From assembly GCA_038503075.1 (NCBI GenBank), contig JBCAML010000008.1, positions 1,426,001 to 1,490,000 of the forward strand: a DNA stretch of 64,000 nt, given 5' to 3'. The notes under the pieces were generated by a model. The model did not search any database, was not told where the DNA came from, and saw only the letters and a program-made list of their open reading frames with translations. Positions 38,218 to 51,126 of the stretch are shown piece by piece (within the stretch, counting starts at the first letter, position 1; each line of letters starts with the position of its first letter). The stretch comes from Gyromitra esculenta (taxonomy: Eukaryota; Ascomycota; Pezizomycetes; Pezizales; Discinaceae). The position numbers and the translations under genes are program-made.

Positions 38218-40759
38218 ATGCTTCGAACTGCTGCTGCCCGAGCTTCGCTCAGAGCTGCCCGTCCCCAGCATGCCAGCAAGAGCTTTTTCTCGACCACCGC
38301 TGCCCCTGCCGCCCTCTCGCCTTATTCCCGCGCAAACGGTGTATCGCGAAATAAGTCGACAGAAGCCCCTAGGAATCAATCGACAGCTGCTGCTGTGTAA
38401 GTTGCCTTGCATTGTCTTCAAATCTTTTTATACCCCACAATTGCAAATTTTCGTTACGAATTTTTGCAAGGTACAGGCGAAATTCTGACTCATCGGTCAC
38501 GGACCTGCAGAAACCGGCCCGTGCCGTCTCCATCCTTCAACCAAGATCCTCCGACTATTGCTACGCCTGCAGCCCATGACTTGCATCCTCTACAACCCAA
38601 AAATGGGCCCAAGATGGATGATTCGTAAGTTAAAACCTGTCGTGGCCAATTGCGACGCTCACTGACTTGGATCAATGCAGCTTTGTGGGGATGTCTGGAG
38701 GCGAGATATTCCACGAGATGATGCTTCGACACGATGTCAAGCATATTTGTATGTGAAACCAGGCTTTTGCAGATCTTTACAGCGATTGTGGTTTAATGTG
38801 ATTCACCCAGCTTACCTTTAGCCGTGATCTGTAGTTGGATATGCTGGGGGTGCCATCCTTCCGGTGTTTGACGCCATCTACAAGTCGAAGCATTTCGAGT
38901 TTATTCTCCCACGCCATGAACAAGGCGCTGGCCATATGGCTGAGGGTTACGCACGGGCCTCCGGGAAGCCTGGTGTCGTGCTCGTGACTTCCGGACCTGG
39001 AGCAACCAACGTGGTTACACCGATGCAGGACGCTCTCTGCGACGGAACCCCTCTCGTTGTCTTTTGTGGTCAGGTACCCACCTCCGCAATCGGCACAGAT
39101 GCCTTCCAGGAAGCCGACGTCATCGGCATCTCTCGGGCTTGCACAAAATGGAATGTCATGGTCAGGAACGTTGCAGAACTCCCTCGACGGATCAACGAGG
39201 CTTTCGAGATTGCGACATCGGGTCGCCCCGGACCCGTGCTTGTCGATCTGCCAAAGGATGTGACAGCCGGCATCCTGAGAAAGGCTATCCCGGTGCACTC
39301 TGACCTGCCTGGGCATCCTTCCGCCGCTTCGATTGCTGCAAAAGTGGCAAGTAAGAATCGTTTGGATGCCTCGATCCAGAGGGTTGCACACCTCGTGAAT
39401 ATTGCCAAGAAGCCAGTCATCTACGCTGGACAAGGTGTAATCGAGAGGCCCGAGGGACCGGAATTGCTGAAACAGTTTGCAGACATGGCACAGATTCCTG
39501 TCACTACTACTCTGCAGGGGTTAGGGGGTTTTGATGAACTCGACCCAAAGAGTCTGCATATGTTGGGCATGCACGGATCTGCGTACGCAAACTTGGCTAT
39601 GCAGGAAGCGGATTTGATCATTGCCCTCGGTGCGAGGTTCGATGATCGTGTGACGGGCAACGTTGCAAGTGAGTTTCTTCTTTCTTGCTCAAGATCTCTT
39701 GCTCAATTTTGATTGCTGGCCTGTGATGTAATCAAAAAAAAAAATTTGAACAAAGGCTGACAAAGACTTTAGAGTTTGCACCGAATGCCAGGATTGCCGC
39801 CTCTGAAGGCCGTGGTGGTATCATTCACTTCGAGATCTTACCTAAGAACATCAACAAGGTCGTCCAGGCCACTGAAGCTGTTGAGGGTGATGTTGCCGAG
39901 AACCTTGCGCTTCTCATCCCTTACATCAATGAAATCGCCGAGCGTCCTGAGTGGTTTTCTCAGATCAATGACTGGAAGAAGCGTTTCCCATTCGATTTCG
40001 AAAGAGAGACACCCGGTTCTATGATTAAGCCGCAAACCGTTATCGAAGAGCTTAGCAAGCAAACCGAGAAAATAAAACACAAGACCGTTATCACAACTGG
40101 CGTAGGTCAGCATCAGATGTGGGCAGCCCAGCATTTTAGATGGAGACACCCTCGTACTATGATTACTTCCGGTGGTCTGGGAACGATGGGATATGGTCTG
40201 CCTGCAGCAATTGGCGCCAAGGTTGCGATGCCTGACGCTGTTGTGGTGGATATTGATGGTGATGCTAGCTTCAACATGACCCTTACCGAGCTCTCAACCG
40301 CAGTGCAGTTCAACATTGGTGTCAAGATCATTGTTCTAAATAACGAGGAGCAAGGAATGGTTACACAGTGGCAGAGTTTGTTTTACGAGGATCGCTTCTC
40401 ATGGACGCATCAGCAGAATCCAGATTTTATAAAACTGGCTGATGCTATGGGTCTTAAGGGTAGAAGGGTGACTAAAGTTGAGGAAGTGCCTGAGGCCATC
40501 GCAGAGTTGCTTGCATATGACGATGGGCCGATGCTTTTGGAGGTCGTTGTAGACGTATGTTTCCATGCCACACCCTGCTAGTTTTAGGATCAAGAACTGA
40601 CACCCATTACAGAAGAAGGTGCCTGTGCTACCAATGGTACCTGCCGGCAAAGCCCTGCACGAGTTCCTGGCGTACGACCCAGATAAGGATAAGATGCGCA
40701 AAGCCGCGCTCAAGGCTAGATTCCCTGATGCCAAGTACAACGGTCACGAATCAAAATAA
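38218..40759 (+). CDS. ILV2: Acetolactate synthase, catalytic subunit (six exons)
   Basis: ThDP- and FAD-dependent enzyme of mitochondrial valine/leucine/isoleucine synthesis. It condenses pyruvate to acetolactate or acetohydroxybutyrate. Exons are 38218-38396, 38511-38624, 38681-38748, 38835-39668, 39773-40554 and 40613-40759, giving 707 aa (yeast Ilv2 is 687). The N-terminus is an R/A/S-rich mitochondrial presequence (MLRTAAARASLRAARPQHAS). The catalytic Glu is near residue 149 in RHEQGAGHMAEGYARASGKP, followed by VLVTSGPGATN and DGTPLVVFCGQVPTSAIGTD. The ThDP/metal motif GDASFNMTLTELSTA through VLNN is near 561-590. MVTQWQSLFYEDRFSWTHQQ is also conserved. Introns cluster in the presequence-proximal third. 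The herbicide-site Pro and Trp positions look wild-type by eye. A TGACTCA (Gcn4/CPC1 consensus) lies in intron 1. Confidence 0.97.
38486..38492 (+). promoter_or_regulatory. TGACTCA, candidate Gcn4/CPC1-type site in ILV2 intron 1
   Basis: An exact bZIP consensus of general amino-acid control, located inside the first intron of an amino-acid biosynthetic gene. No exact copy was seen in the 1.5 kb upstream. A 7-mer can occur by chance. Confidence 0.35.
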
Positions 40760-43700
40760 ATTGCACAAGGAAACGTCTTGTAAATGATTTTTATTTGGGT
40801 GGTTGTATATCCGGCTTCGGTTCGGGGGGGCTTAAAAAAAGATTTCTTATTTCTTTACCAAAAATTACATTTTATTTGCCTTGGATTTGTTCTCTTGGAG
40901 GGGGGGCGGAAAAATACTTTCTTTGTGATTTCATTGTTTAGGGTGTTTAAATGAATACGTTGTTTGGTTTTTGTATTTAAGGGATTTTACGAATTTTGTG
41001 GGGGGACATTTAAAAGTCATTAGACATGGGATGGGTTACGCTCGCCCAGTCTATCTGTTTTCCAAGTTACGCACTCGGTTCCTTTAGTCATTTCCTGTGA
41101 ATTAGGCTTGCTCAGCGCATGAACTAAAAAGTTCAAGTGTGTTGGTTAATCAACGGTGTCATTACATTCAGACAATTGTCATGCTGCATCACTCGTGGGG
41201 CCGAAACCGGGAACCACGAGCTGCAGTACATAATACTCAGATCAGGGGTGTGAAGATGGATCATGTCTCAAGTGTTCTGTGCAAAGCGGATAACCCCGCT
41301 GTTCCATATTTTTTGCGCCCTCCAGCCCGAGTGGGGTCCAGGTTCCGGACCAGTGAGAACGAACCATCCAGCGGCGGATTCGATTCAACGATAGCCACCC
41401 GAAAGCGGAAGTGACAGTGGAATGCAAATACAAATCGGACTGTTGTGGCGAAGAGCCACGTGCTGCGGGGAAAGAAAAGAAGAAACGCTGAGCCTCAAAA
41501 ACTCTAATCGATCGGTTCGGCCATAGTTGCTAAAAAAAAAAAAAGGAAACTGCGCGAGATCTCTTTTTTTTTTTTTTTTTTGGCCCATATAGATTTTCGT
41601 AAAGAGAGAAAAAAAAAAGGGGGATGAAGAGTACGTCAATACTCGATCACCTGCTCAGCCCATTTCCGTACTGTTTCTGCAAGCTGTTTTTTTTTTTTTT
41701 AAAGGAATTTCGGCGCGCATGTAACGTTGTGATGGGAGAAGCGTCATCAAGATCATGATATGAACTGAGTGTACCTTTTTTAGCCGGTGAATATCGCTCG
41801 AGATGTCTGGTTAAGTCTCATCATTAACACGACTGCTGCTAATAATAATTTTTTTTTTCAAGCGTGGCCGTGGGTACGGAGTGAGTTGCGTGTAGCGTAG
41901 AGGGTGGAGAGTAGGGAGGAAGGGAGTACTGGGGAACTAAACCTGGAGATGTCGTAAAATATCAATGGGGCAGGGTTTGGCGAGGGGGAGGTGAAATTTT
42001 TTTTTTTAGAGCAGACTTGAAGAAATTGCAGAGATGTTAGTTGATGCAGCGTTTTGACCATTGTGCTGAATATCTGAGAAGGAGGATGATATTTTGTGAT
42101 GCTCATATCCGGGTGTTGCAATCGCGGATCCAACAAACACCACAGCCAAGTCGAAAGAGGTTCGTGATTCCTGTAATAAATGGTGTGTGTAGTATCTCAG
42201 AGAGAATTTGAATATTTTTGAGGTTATTTTTTTCGCAATGACGAGCCGAGATTGGATTCTCGATACCCAAGGCTTGTCAACGTCACTGAGTAGAAACTTG
42301 GTGAAGGCGAACTGTACAATACACGAAGAAAAAGATCTGTCGGAAGGGGGCGAAGGGCGATGAGCGTGACGTGTCTCTCAAAGCCCCGATTAAATCGGTC
42401 CGATCTCTGAATTTCGTTGATAGGTTTTTGAGTTGGTCTTTTTTTTTCGATTGACGTTTTCTTCTCACCCTCTCTGCTGGCCTCGCATGCCCGCTATCTA
42501 CTCGACCACCATATACTTTGAGCTTTTCTTGTTGTTTATCTTGATGCCATAATTTCCGAGTCTCGAGAGTCTTGTGGGGGGGGGGAGGTTGAACTCGGTT
42601 TTCTTATCATTCTCCAGAAGCCTCCCCAGTTCTGATGAACGAATAGAAAAGTTGGTTGAACTCGAAGATTTTCTGACTTGCATAAGGTTTGGCTGTCGCG
42701 GTAACCTTTTTGCATAACCACGAACCGGCCATTGGGAAGTGACCAATGACCATACATAATTACAACGATACCTGCTAACCCCACGATTGGGCTTTTTCGA
42801 ATCAATAATACATCAACCGATGCAAATTCTCTTCTAAAAATGGATAGCACATCCCTTGGTCATAGCGCTGGTTGAAACATCCCTTTTCACTACAAATCAC
42901 AGCACTTTTTATTCATGAAATATCACTCGTGCTGTCCCTGAAGATCGCTTTGCGTCATTACTTTTTCACGGATCGCGAATTCACCAAAAGCCTTTGTCAG
43001 TTTTTTGCTGTTTTCAGCTGCGCCTGTCTCACCGCCACTAGCGGAACTGGTCTATCTGGATAAAAATGAGCTATTCAGAGCCTAAGTCAAAGAGACGGGG
43101 GCATGGATGAACATCGCCGAAGTTAAGCGCCTCAAACTGCAGAGGAATTTATTCACTCAATATGCCTCACACCTCGAGATCTAGAGGTCTTAAGTAAACC
43201 ATTACTCTAACGCTGCCTCGTAAATAGGATGGAGCGAACAAATAGAGAATTCAAAGCGGGGGGGCAAAAAATAACTATATTGGTATGGTACCGTACAAGA
43301 GAGAGGGGTAAGAGGTTTACGAGTGTGAGAGAACGAAAAAACGGTTGATAAAGAACAAAGAGATTATGTGTCGTATCTGTATGAAGAATTGTCAGATACA
43401 GCATAAATTCTCCTACGCAGGTAGATGTGTTACCGGGACTTTGTCTCAAGATCTAACTGCACAAGGCCTCTAAGATTTATATCTCTCGAAACTATCTGCT
43501 CAAGTCTCGAAACAAGCGTTAGAAATATGGCTCCCAACAAAGCTCTCTTTTATTATTTACTCGACGCTTATTAATTGTCTCTGTCTGGAAGCTCGGCACG
43601 ATCTGACCGACGAGCGGACCGGCGAGAGAGTCGGGAATAGTAGAGATTTTGAATTTGGAGCTTTCTCATTGGCGGACAGCACGGAATTCTAGGGAAATTG

Positions 43701-46700
43701 CCCACGGGCCTAAGGAGGGTTATCTTTAGTTCATGCGAGGGGCCTCATCGCAATCCTTAGTTACTCCTTGCTAATGATAATATCCCCGCTCACCACACTT
43801 CCAATCTCACACCCAGGAAACCACCACTAGCCCGAAACAACTATAGAAAGATCATCTGCGTAGATCTGACGACCTATAATCTCTGGATTCATTGCAAAGA
43901 ATTCCTCGAGAAACAGTGGGTTCATCCGTTCGTAATTCTGGAGTATTACAACCGTGGGAGGCAGAGTCGAGCATCGCAAGGACTCTGCCGTCACCCCCCG
44001 GGATGGTAATGGTTAATTGGCAATCGACGAAGAAAAACGGGTCAGAGACTGATATCCCATACTATATCGTGGCAAAGACGTTAAATTCATTGTGGGCCCT
44101 GTGGATTATCTTGTAAGAAAATGATGATAAGCTTCGCTCACCTGGAGGTCAATTCTCTATTCCCACTCTTCAGTAAATAAGTAAGTAAATTTCATTTACG
44201 ATTCCCACTCTTCATTCCTCAAGTCAGTAGAAGGGATTGCATCAATCAGTGAAGTACAACACTTAGAAGGTGTAGTGAAAAACAGAAAAAGTCATGGGGC
44301 TTGAATCTAAAGTTGGGTGCATCACTCGGAGGGAACTAGGAGTAGGAGCGACGAGGTACTTAACATGATTTTGGTGCGCACGCTAGTGCCGAGTGACACG
44401 ATATGACTCGAATCAGCATCTGATAGTGTAAGGAAGTTGGGTATCAGGTCAACTGATCTTACTTGAAGATCGAATATGTAGCTTCAGAGTATTCCCCACA
44501 GCCCTATTATGCTTTTATCTGCCGAACGATGCTTGCTTGGCATGTTTATACTTGTTAAGTAGATACTCAAATTCGGGAAAACCATATCCAATTACTCAGT
44601 TAGGTTTTCCCCCCCCCCACCAATTACGCTAGTATTATTAAGCTTTCAAAACGAAGAACAATCCGCTCTGTACCTATGCTGTCCGTTTAACTGTGCGAGC
44701 GATAGAGAATGGAAAGGATGGGCGGTATTAAATCTCGTTTAAAACTTCATCGTTCTGAATGGTACGGGTATGGTGGCTAGAGAAGAATTTATGTAGGTTA
44801 AGTCAGTGATACAAAAAACTACTGGACAAGTAGCCGAGCCTTCTCGTGAAGAGCTATCGCCGTATGTTTCGCGTAGTGTCTAAATCGTCTTATTATCACC
44901 CCCTTCGTTATAAAAACCTAAGAATATATATTTTAATTGAATGTACTCCTGAAGTCGCTATTAGCGCCCCACATTCGAGACCCGTGCTCAAACCTCCCCG
45001 CGAAGATGTCATCACCGCAATAGTCGCTTATAAATATACTATATATATACCGTGGTCAGTGAAAGTCAAGAATACACTCCGAAGTGAATGAATGTCAGCT
45101 ACCATTCCTAAAAATAAAGAAATAAAAAATTCCTCAGTGGGATTCGAACCTTGAGCCCGACCCAAAAAACTCGAGCGCTTTACGCCAACCACTATTTCAG
45201 GTTGGCCGCGTGTACACCGAAATCCTCGCTCGTTACTTTCCAGTAGGCTATTCTTTCACGCGTTATACCCCTACATGTTTTTTGTAAAACTTATACCCCA
45301 CCCTATGGAAACGGATAGAATGTATCAACGGCAACCAACACACAAACAATCAACGAGCATAGATCATAACCCGCTTAGTATCAATCAACATCATGATACT
45401 TGATCTAGGAAATCTAGGAAACACGCAAAACCAGCAGCTACAAATAAACCTAAATTGAAAGCCCACAAAACCTATAAGTGAGATATATACAGCCTCCCCT
45501 AACATTTCGATTCCCCACCACGTGCAATATTCCCCACATACAACATCACTAGCCATACAAGAACAAGCAAACAAATACACAAGCATGATAATATGCTATC
45601 CAACCCCCATCCTCCAGGAATCCACCGACCAGCCAACCTCCCCACCAAAATCGCGACCATCCGCACAGACCCACGGCTGTAGCGTAGCGAAATGGTCGAA
45701 ATGGGAATGTTGTAATTGCGAGGCTATTCATCAACGGGGGAAGAAGGAGTGCGGAATTTGTGTGCAATTTTTGTACGATGACTGTATTATTTATTTGGGG
45801 ACGGGGCAGTAGGTTTGTGCATGGTAGGGTATATAAATAAAATAGGAAGAGGGAAAGGATTTTAGGTTAGACGGAGATGATAGGAGAGAGGAGGGGGCGC
45901 CGTAGTGAGCCTCTTGTCTGGTTTATGGCCGGGTTATTTTTTTTCTGAAAGAACATGGGAACTCGAGAGTGCGGTGGCTTGCAAAGCCTGGTTATATAAC
46001 TTTAAAGATTTTTTTCAAGTGTTTTTTTCCACGCCGGTGTATTCGAGTAATGGTGGCCCATGGGATGGCAGAGATTTTTAACCGTATAAAACATTAGCGA
46101 GTGATCATTCATGATCAAACGTTACTCAAGAAAGTTCTAGGTGTCCACAGACACGTGTAACCTCTTACCCAAAAGAGGTCAACGAGGAAGATCCCGTATA
46201 AGCGCATTGCGTCTTTCCTATAGCTGTAAGTATTAATAATTGAGTTAAAATACCCCCAAAACCCTAGAAATTTGCACAGGAAAAAGGAGAAAAAAGAGGG
46301 TTCAACACCCTGAGTAATAAGAAGGTATTTTTTTACAAATACAAATAGAATCATCATCTTTCGCTCCCGAAATTAATAGATAATCAAAAACACAGAGACC
46401 GAGATATAGTACAGAACCAAGTAGCATAATAGATAATGTTACGGGAACTATGTGAGGATCAGGTATGTAGACGAATACAACTGTACAGATCGATGTCGAT
46501 AGCGTACAAACCGCAACTCCGATGTGGCCACAGGCGACTATTTTTTTTAACTTTATGCGCTTCTTTCTGTCTGTCACCATCTTACAACTGTTTACGTGTT
46601 TGCGAGTTTGTATACTGCTGTCTGGTATGGAGGCTTTTTCTGTTTGCTGTTTCTGGGAAGCGGACGTTAACGTGAGATGGTGAAGCGTGGTGTTGGTAAG

Positions 46701-48977
46701 GCAAGCGTACTTGTAAACTTAATTCACTTTTATAAGGCTCAGAGCTACTGAGACTTTCAGATACCGACTGCAGTTTCAAACTGTATAATAGTCCAGAGGA
46801 CGCCGCATAAACGGCTGATCGATAAAACGTCGCCAGCGCTTTGCTTGAATACCCGTTAATTTGTATACACAAAGTGACTGCTCGAATGAAGGGAGCTTAC
46901 CGGTTATGTGACGCAAATAATGGTATCTGAATGCGCAAATTAAGTAACACAGAACTTAATAGGATCTAGAAAATATTAGTGAACGAAACTCCAACGTAGG
47001 ACAGAGATGAGATCAAGGCGTACAGTAACAACCCATAAAGGGTTACTTGAGATTCGTGGGAGGGTGGCACCCAGGACCGGGAGGCTCGAAGGTTCCGAAA
47101 CTTTGGAGGTGGTAAGATGGTAAGACGGTAAGATTGAAGGATTAGTGTATATGATGAGCTGAACTATAGCTAATTTAGAGTTAAGAAAAATTTCAAAAAA
47201 ATGCAACAGAGTTGAACAAACAGCATCAACGGTGGAGGAACGGTTTAAGAAGTAGATGGAGAAAGTCAACTATGAGGGAGGTAAGGGAGAGAGGGAGAAA
47301 ACATCAAGTTCCACGGAGTAAGTGAGACAAAAAATCTCCCAAAACCCTGATAAGGCCGAGGATCGTGCTCGGTCCTTCGGACCAGTAGACATTTCAGTAA
47401 CCGCCTCCCACCAACTTGGTCTTGTTTAGGTATGTTTCTAGAACGAGATCTCGGGAACGCATTATCGACTGGCATAGTTACCTTGCCTTTTCGCGATAAC
47501 AAGGCTGAAATTCAACCACCAGATCGCTAGTAACGGAGATTTGTTGATCCATGCGGGACGCTGCGCCCATTCTTGGCGACCCCCCGGATCCACCAACCTC
47601 GACTTTTCCAATTATATACAGGAATTAGAGCATGCACAACCTCCTTATCGTTAGGTGGCACGAAGACAACAAGCCATTGAAAATAGTGCTTTAAGCGCTC
47701 GCCGTCTCCATACTTCGCTTCGGACAAAGTATTTTGAACAGTTAAGGTTAAGACACGAACGATAGACACCCTGGGAGACAACTCGCACGGCCTGCACCGA
47801 TCAGTTCTTTGGGGCCCACCGGTACTTCCGCAGGCAGCATACGCGTACTCGGCTTGATTACTGATGTCCTCTGTGGTGCGAATCAAACACAACAGATTAC
47901 CCAAGCAGTTGAAACATATTCGCGGTCTGGCGTGTCCGCAAAGTCATCGAAGGCGAGAGGTCTATCTATTTGTAGCATCTGCTGCGTACGTACGCAGAGC
48001 TATCGTCATAGATCTATAGCTATCAAACACGACTCAACGGGATTGAATCTGCAGCCATTTGTCACCACTTGTACCTCCCTGTTTGCCATGCTCGACACTG
48101 TGCTACTCAATCAATCATCATTACTAAATCCAAATGGTCTACCTGGTCTGGTTCACAAGTCTCATATATACGGCCAATTCACAATGTCTGACTCGTCCTC
48201 GTGGACAACGTTAAGACAGCACATCAAGTCAGCATCAATTGCTTGCATGTCTATCAAGTAGGATGGTAGATGGGGATTGTGGAGACATATCCTGCACTCC
48301 GGCTTGATACCTGGTGTAAGATCAAGTTAAAGTATGTACACCCATTACGATACAGATTTGGGAATTAAAGTTTTCCGATTCCTACCTCCGTGTCCGAGTA
48401 TAACCTCCCAAAGGTATGTGAATTGTGCGCCCCTGACGTGGGGGATATTATATTGGGAGAGGTAGGTGAGATGTCTCATGTCACATACCAAAATCCTCAA
48501 TAGAAAAAATGATAACTTGGTTTTATCCCTCCCAAGCGCCGTGATTGTGTTTCTCCAAGACTAAGTTAAATTCCAAACAGTTCTAACCATCCGCAAAAAT
48601 TATTTGGTTCGCGAGTGATAATACATGAAACTGATTATTCCCCCTGCAGAAAGCTGGCAGGAAAAAAGCAAACAAGCCCCTGGCGTATGCAAGGGGCAAG
48701 AAACAACGTGTAAAAGAAAAATTGAAATAAAAGTAAGAGATAAAACTACTATATCCAAATTTCAAATTGTCATTGTAAAAAAAACTCCATACCAATCCTA
48801 TGATACACGTATACAGTAACTAGCAGCAGTAAATGGATAATAACACCCCATTTTCCTTTCCTCTTCCTTTTTTTGCATTCTAGAGAATATAAAGGAAATA
48901 GGGACCAAACCTTCGCAATATACTAGGGGGAGAAAAATAAATAAACCTTTTTATTAACCTACTATTCTGTCAATTTT
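40760..48977. other. 8.2-kb gene-free region between ILV2 and SSL1
   Basis: A convergent spacer with many homopolymer T and A runs (41565-41581, 41687-41700, 42000-42008). I saw no transposase, reverse transcriptase or well-formed inverted-repeat element. Small curiosities are a 5S-like string near 43112-43131, a small Cys-rich frame at 45522-45812, a tRNA-like hairpin region near 45131-45208 and a 9-bp inverted repeat near 48413/48481. None is a confident gene. Confidence 0.5.
45522..45812 (+). CDS. Possible small Cys-rich (zinc-finger-like) protein
   Basis: A 96-codon single-exon frame. The C-terminal half reads WSKWECCNCEAIHQR then ECGIC. This W-x-C-C-x-C ... C-x-x-C spacing could bind one zinc ion, as in short RanBP2-like fingers. 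A Met at 45585 is an alternative start. The context is an otherwise empty intergenic region, and the first half has no recognisable features. It is listed because the Cys/Trp pattern is unusual for random sequence. Confidence 0.25.
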   Translation: MQYSPHTTSLAIQEQANKYTSMIICYPTPILQESTDQPTSPPKSRPSAQTHGCSVAKWSKWECCNCEAIHQRGKKECGICVQFLYDDCIIYLGTGQ

Positions 48978-50713
48978 TTAATCGATGTCCATCGGGTCAG
49001 CTGTAGAAGCGCCTGATGAAGAAATTCCATTTACGACATTCACTCTCTTTAACCGCTTTGGGCTGGGACCGTTTGGTCGCTCGCCTGCTGATGCAGATGA
49101 CTGACAAGAGGGGCAGTTGTATAGCGTTTCGTGGCAGAACACGTCGCAGTCTATACAGAAATGTTTGTTACAGCTTGTGCATGTATAACGAGACGATACC
49201 GAAGTTCCATTAGCGGTTTTCGCTGGTGCTTTCAGTTCTTCCGGATCCGATGGGAGTGGTGGGAAGGGTATTTGACAAGCGTAACAGTTGGTGGATTTTG
49301 CCGCTCTGATGGAAACAATCAGCATATAAAAGCCAGAGTTTCTCCTGGGTGACTACATACTCTGACCAAGGGACCTCCACCCAGTTACGGAGTGGAAACA
49401 AGTGGTGATAAGACCGAGCAAGATGAGTGGAAAGGATCAACGTCAATCCACAGGCGGGACATTCTATCGGCAATGCGCAAACTTTAGTAGAACACCGGGA
49501 ACACAGATACCCGCCTTTTGTTAGTTTGGAGTGACTGGTGGGAATATTAGCATAGTTTTTTTCTTTCTAAAGTTGCAGGTGGGATATCTTGAGAGTCGGA
49601 CCATGCACACAAGGACGGCGATTTCTCCACTACTCGCGAGGGGAATCCCATCATAAGCAAGCTCGACGCACTCATCTTCGCTGACCGCGTTACCGGAGGT
49701 GTTGTTGTATCTATCAATAATTCACGGAAATGCTTGTCGTCCAAAGCGACGCCATACGTGGCTTGGGGGTGTTAGTATTCGATTCCCGTGATATTTGGAG
49801 GGTAACAAACATTCATCACCGCCATTCGTCTTCTTGCATAGTTCACGGCATACGGCGACTTGAGCTGACAATCCTACGACGCTGACCCGGATCTTGTCTT
49901 CTACGAGATGATCGATGGTTTGATGGATATCTCCGGGATCCGATGAAAGTAGAGCTCCGTACACGATAACCACTTCTCTGGTACCATGCGATGGAGCATG
50001 GCTAAAAAAACAAACACCCAAAATCAACTCTCAGCACTCTAATTCCAATATACAAGAAAAATGCCCTATGAAAAAGAATAGGAACCGGGAGTTCTGACAA
50101 CAACGCAGCCCTCGACATCTCCAAGGCATTCTGCAACGACGGTGCCCCCTTCGGATCATCCCGCTTGAGGTTCTGGATAGCTTCGATATGGTCGTTCGGG
50201 TTACCACTCATATCACTGACCCTCACGGCCAGCCCATCACGCATCCCCAAAACTCCAAGTTGAGATATAGGGTTCTGCTCGAAGTACTCTCTCACGTAGT
50301 CGCATGCGTATCGGATCGAAAGCAGTTGTCGCGTAGGTCTGAAATCTTTCTCCGCCATTGCCATGGAAAGATCCAGTACGAGCATAACGTGCCTAATGAT
50401 CCCTCGTTGCAGGGGCGTCGTATCTTTCAGCAACCTTTCGACCGTCAGCACTTGTACTGTCCACATGAGATCGTATGGCCACGCCGAACCGTTTTCTTTT
50501 CCCCGCATCCAATAGTCCTGCTACGTCAAGACTTCCATCTGCTCCCTCAACCACATTGTCCCAACTCCTTTTGATATCCTCCCATGCTTCCTTCCTCTGA
50601 GTCTTTTTCCCTTTGGACGGTGGTCGGGTTCCTTTCCGGCCTCCCTTACTGACTATGTAGGCGCCAGCCTCATCACCAGAGGAGTTGACGTAGTCCTCAT
50701 CCGAATCAGCCAT
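48978..50713 (-). CDS. SSL1: TFIIH core subunit Ssl1 / p44 (six exons)
   Basis: Subunit of TFIIH that stimulates the XPD/Rad3 helicase in transcription initiation and nucleotide excision repair. Exons are 50713-50490, 50434-50099, 50001-49811, 49761-49602, 49534-49361 and 49305-48978, giving 470 aa. The N-terminus is acidic ([15 protein letters not shown]). A von Willebrand A domain follows ([59 protein letters not shown]). The next blocks are [14 protein letters not shown] and the zinc ligands [17 protein letters not shown] and [20 protein letters not shown]. The C-terminal RING-like C4C4 module is [31 protein letters not shown] and NCPSC. The joins restore known family strings. The donor of intron 4 (GTCCGA) is weak, but homology requires it. 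It is divergent from RPS21. Confidence 0.95.
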
Positions 50714-51126
50714 GTCGAGTAATGGCAGTATGTTCGGACAGGAAAACGTGGACAGCAGGAGCTCTTTGTCGAGGTCACAATCCCAACTCGATTACATAAA
50801 CAAAGGAGCCTTGCTACACGGGACTCGGCGAAATATTTTTCCGGCTGACTAAGAAAGTGCATTTCTTCTAGCAGACAGCAGTCCCAGCCCTGCCCTACAG
50901 CGCTTACCCCACAGCCACACTTCCGGATCTCGACAAGCAACTGCAACTACACCAAGGTACCCCAATCGCAAGTCTATATCCTCCAAACGCCAAATCGTCC
51001 CCCCAGCGCCCCACTGTAAGTTACTACATATCTACGGTTCTGAGGATTCGCAAATCGGCAAATAGCTAATTCGGCGATATAACACTAATCACTCTCTCGC
51101 CAAACACCCCAGAACCAACCTTCAAA
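50714..51126. promoter_or_regulatory. Compact divergent promoter between SSL1 and eS21
   Basis: Only 413 nt separate the two start codons, so both promoters and leaders must share this spacer. It contains a short frame on the - strand (50653-50946) with no family resemblance. Confidence 0.6.

Noticed and set aside
47266..47904. 125- and 78-codon - strand frames that could be joined
   Set aside because: No recognised motif and no convincing donor/acceptor pair; kept as non-coding.
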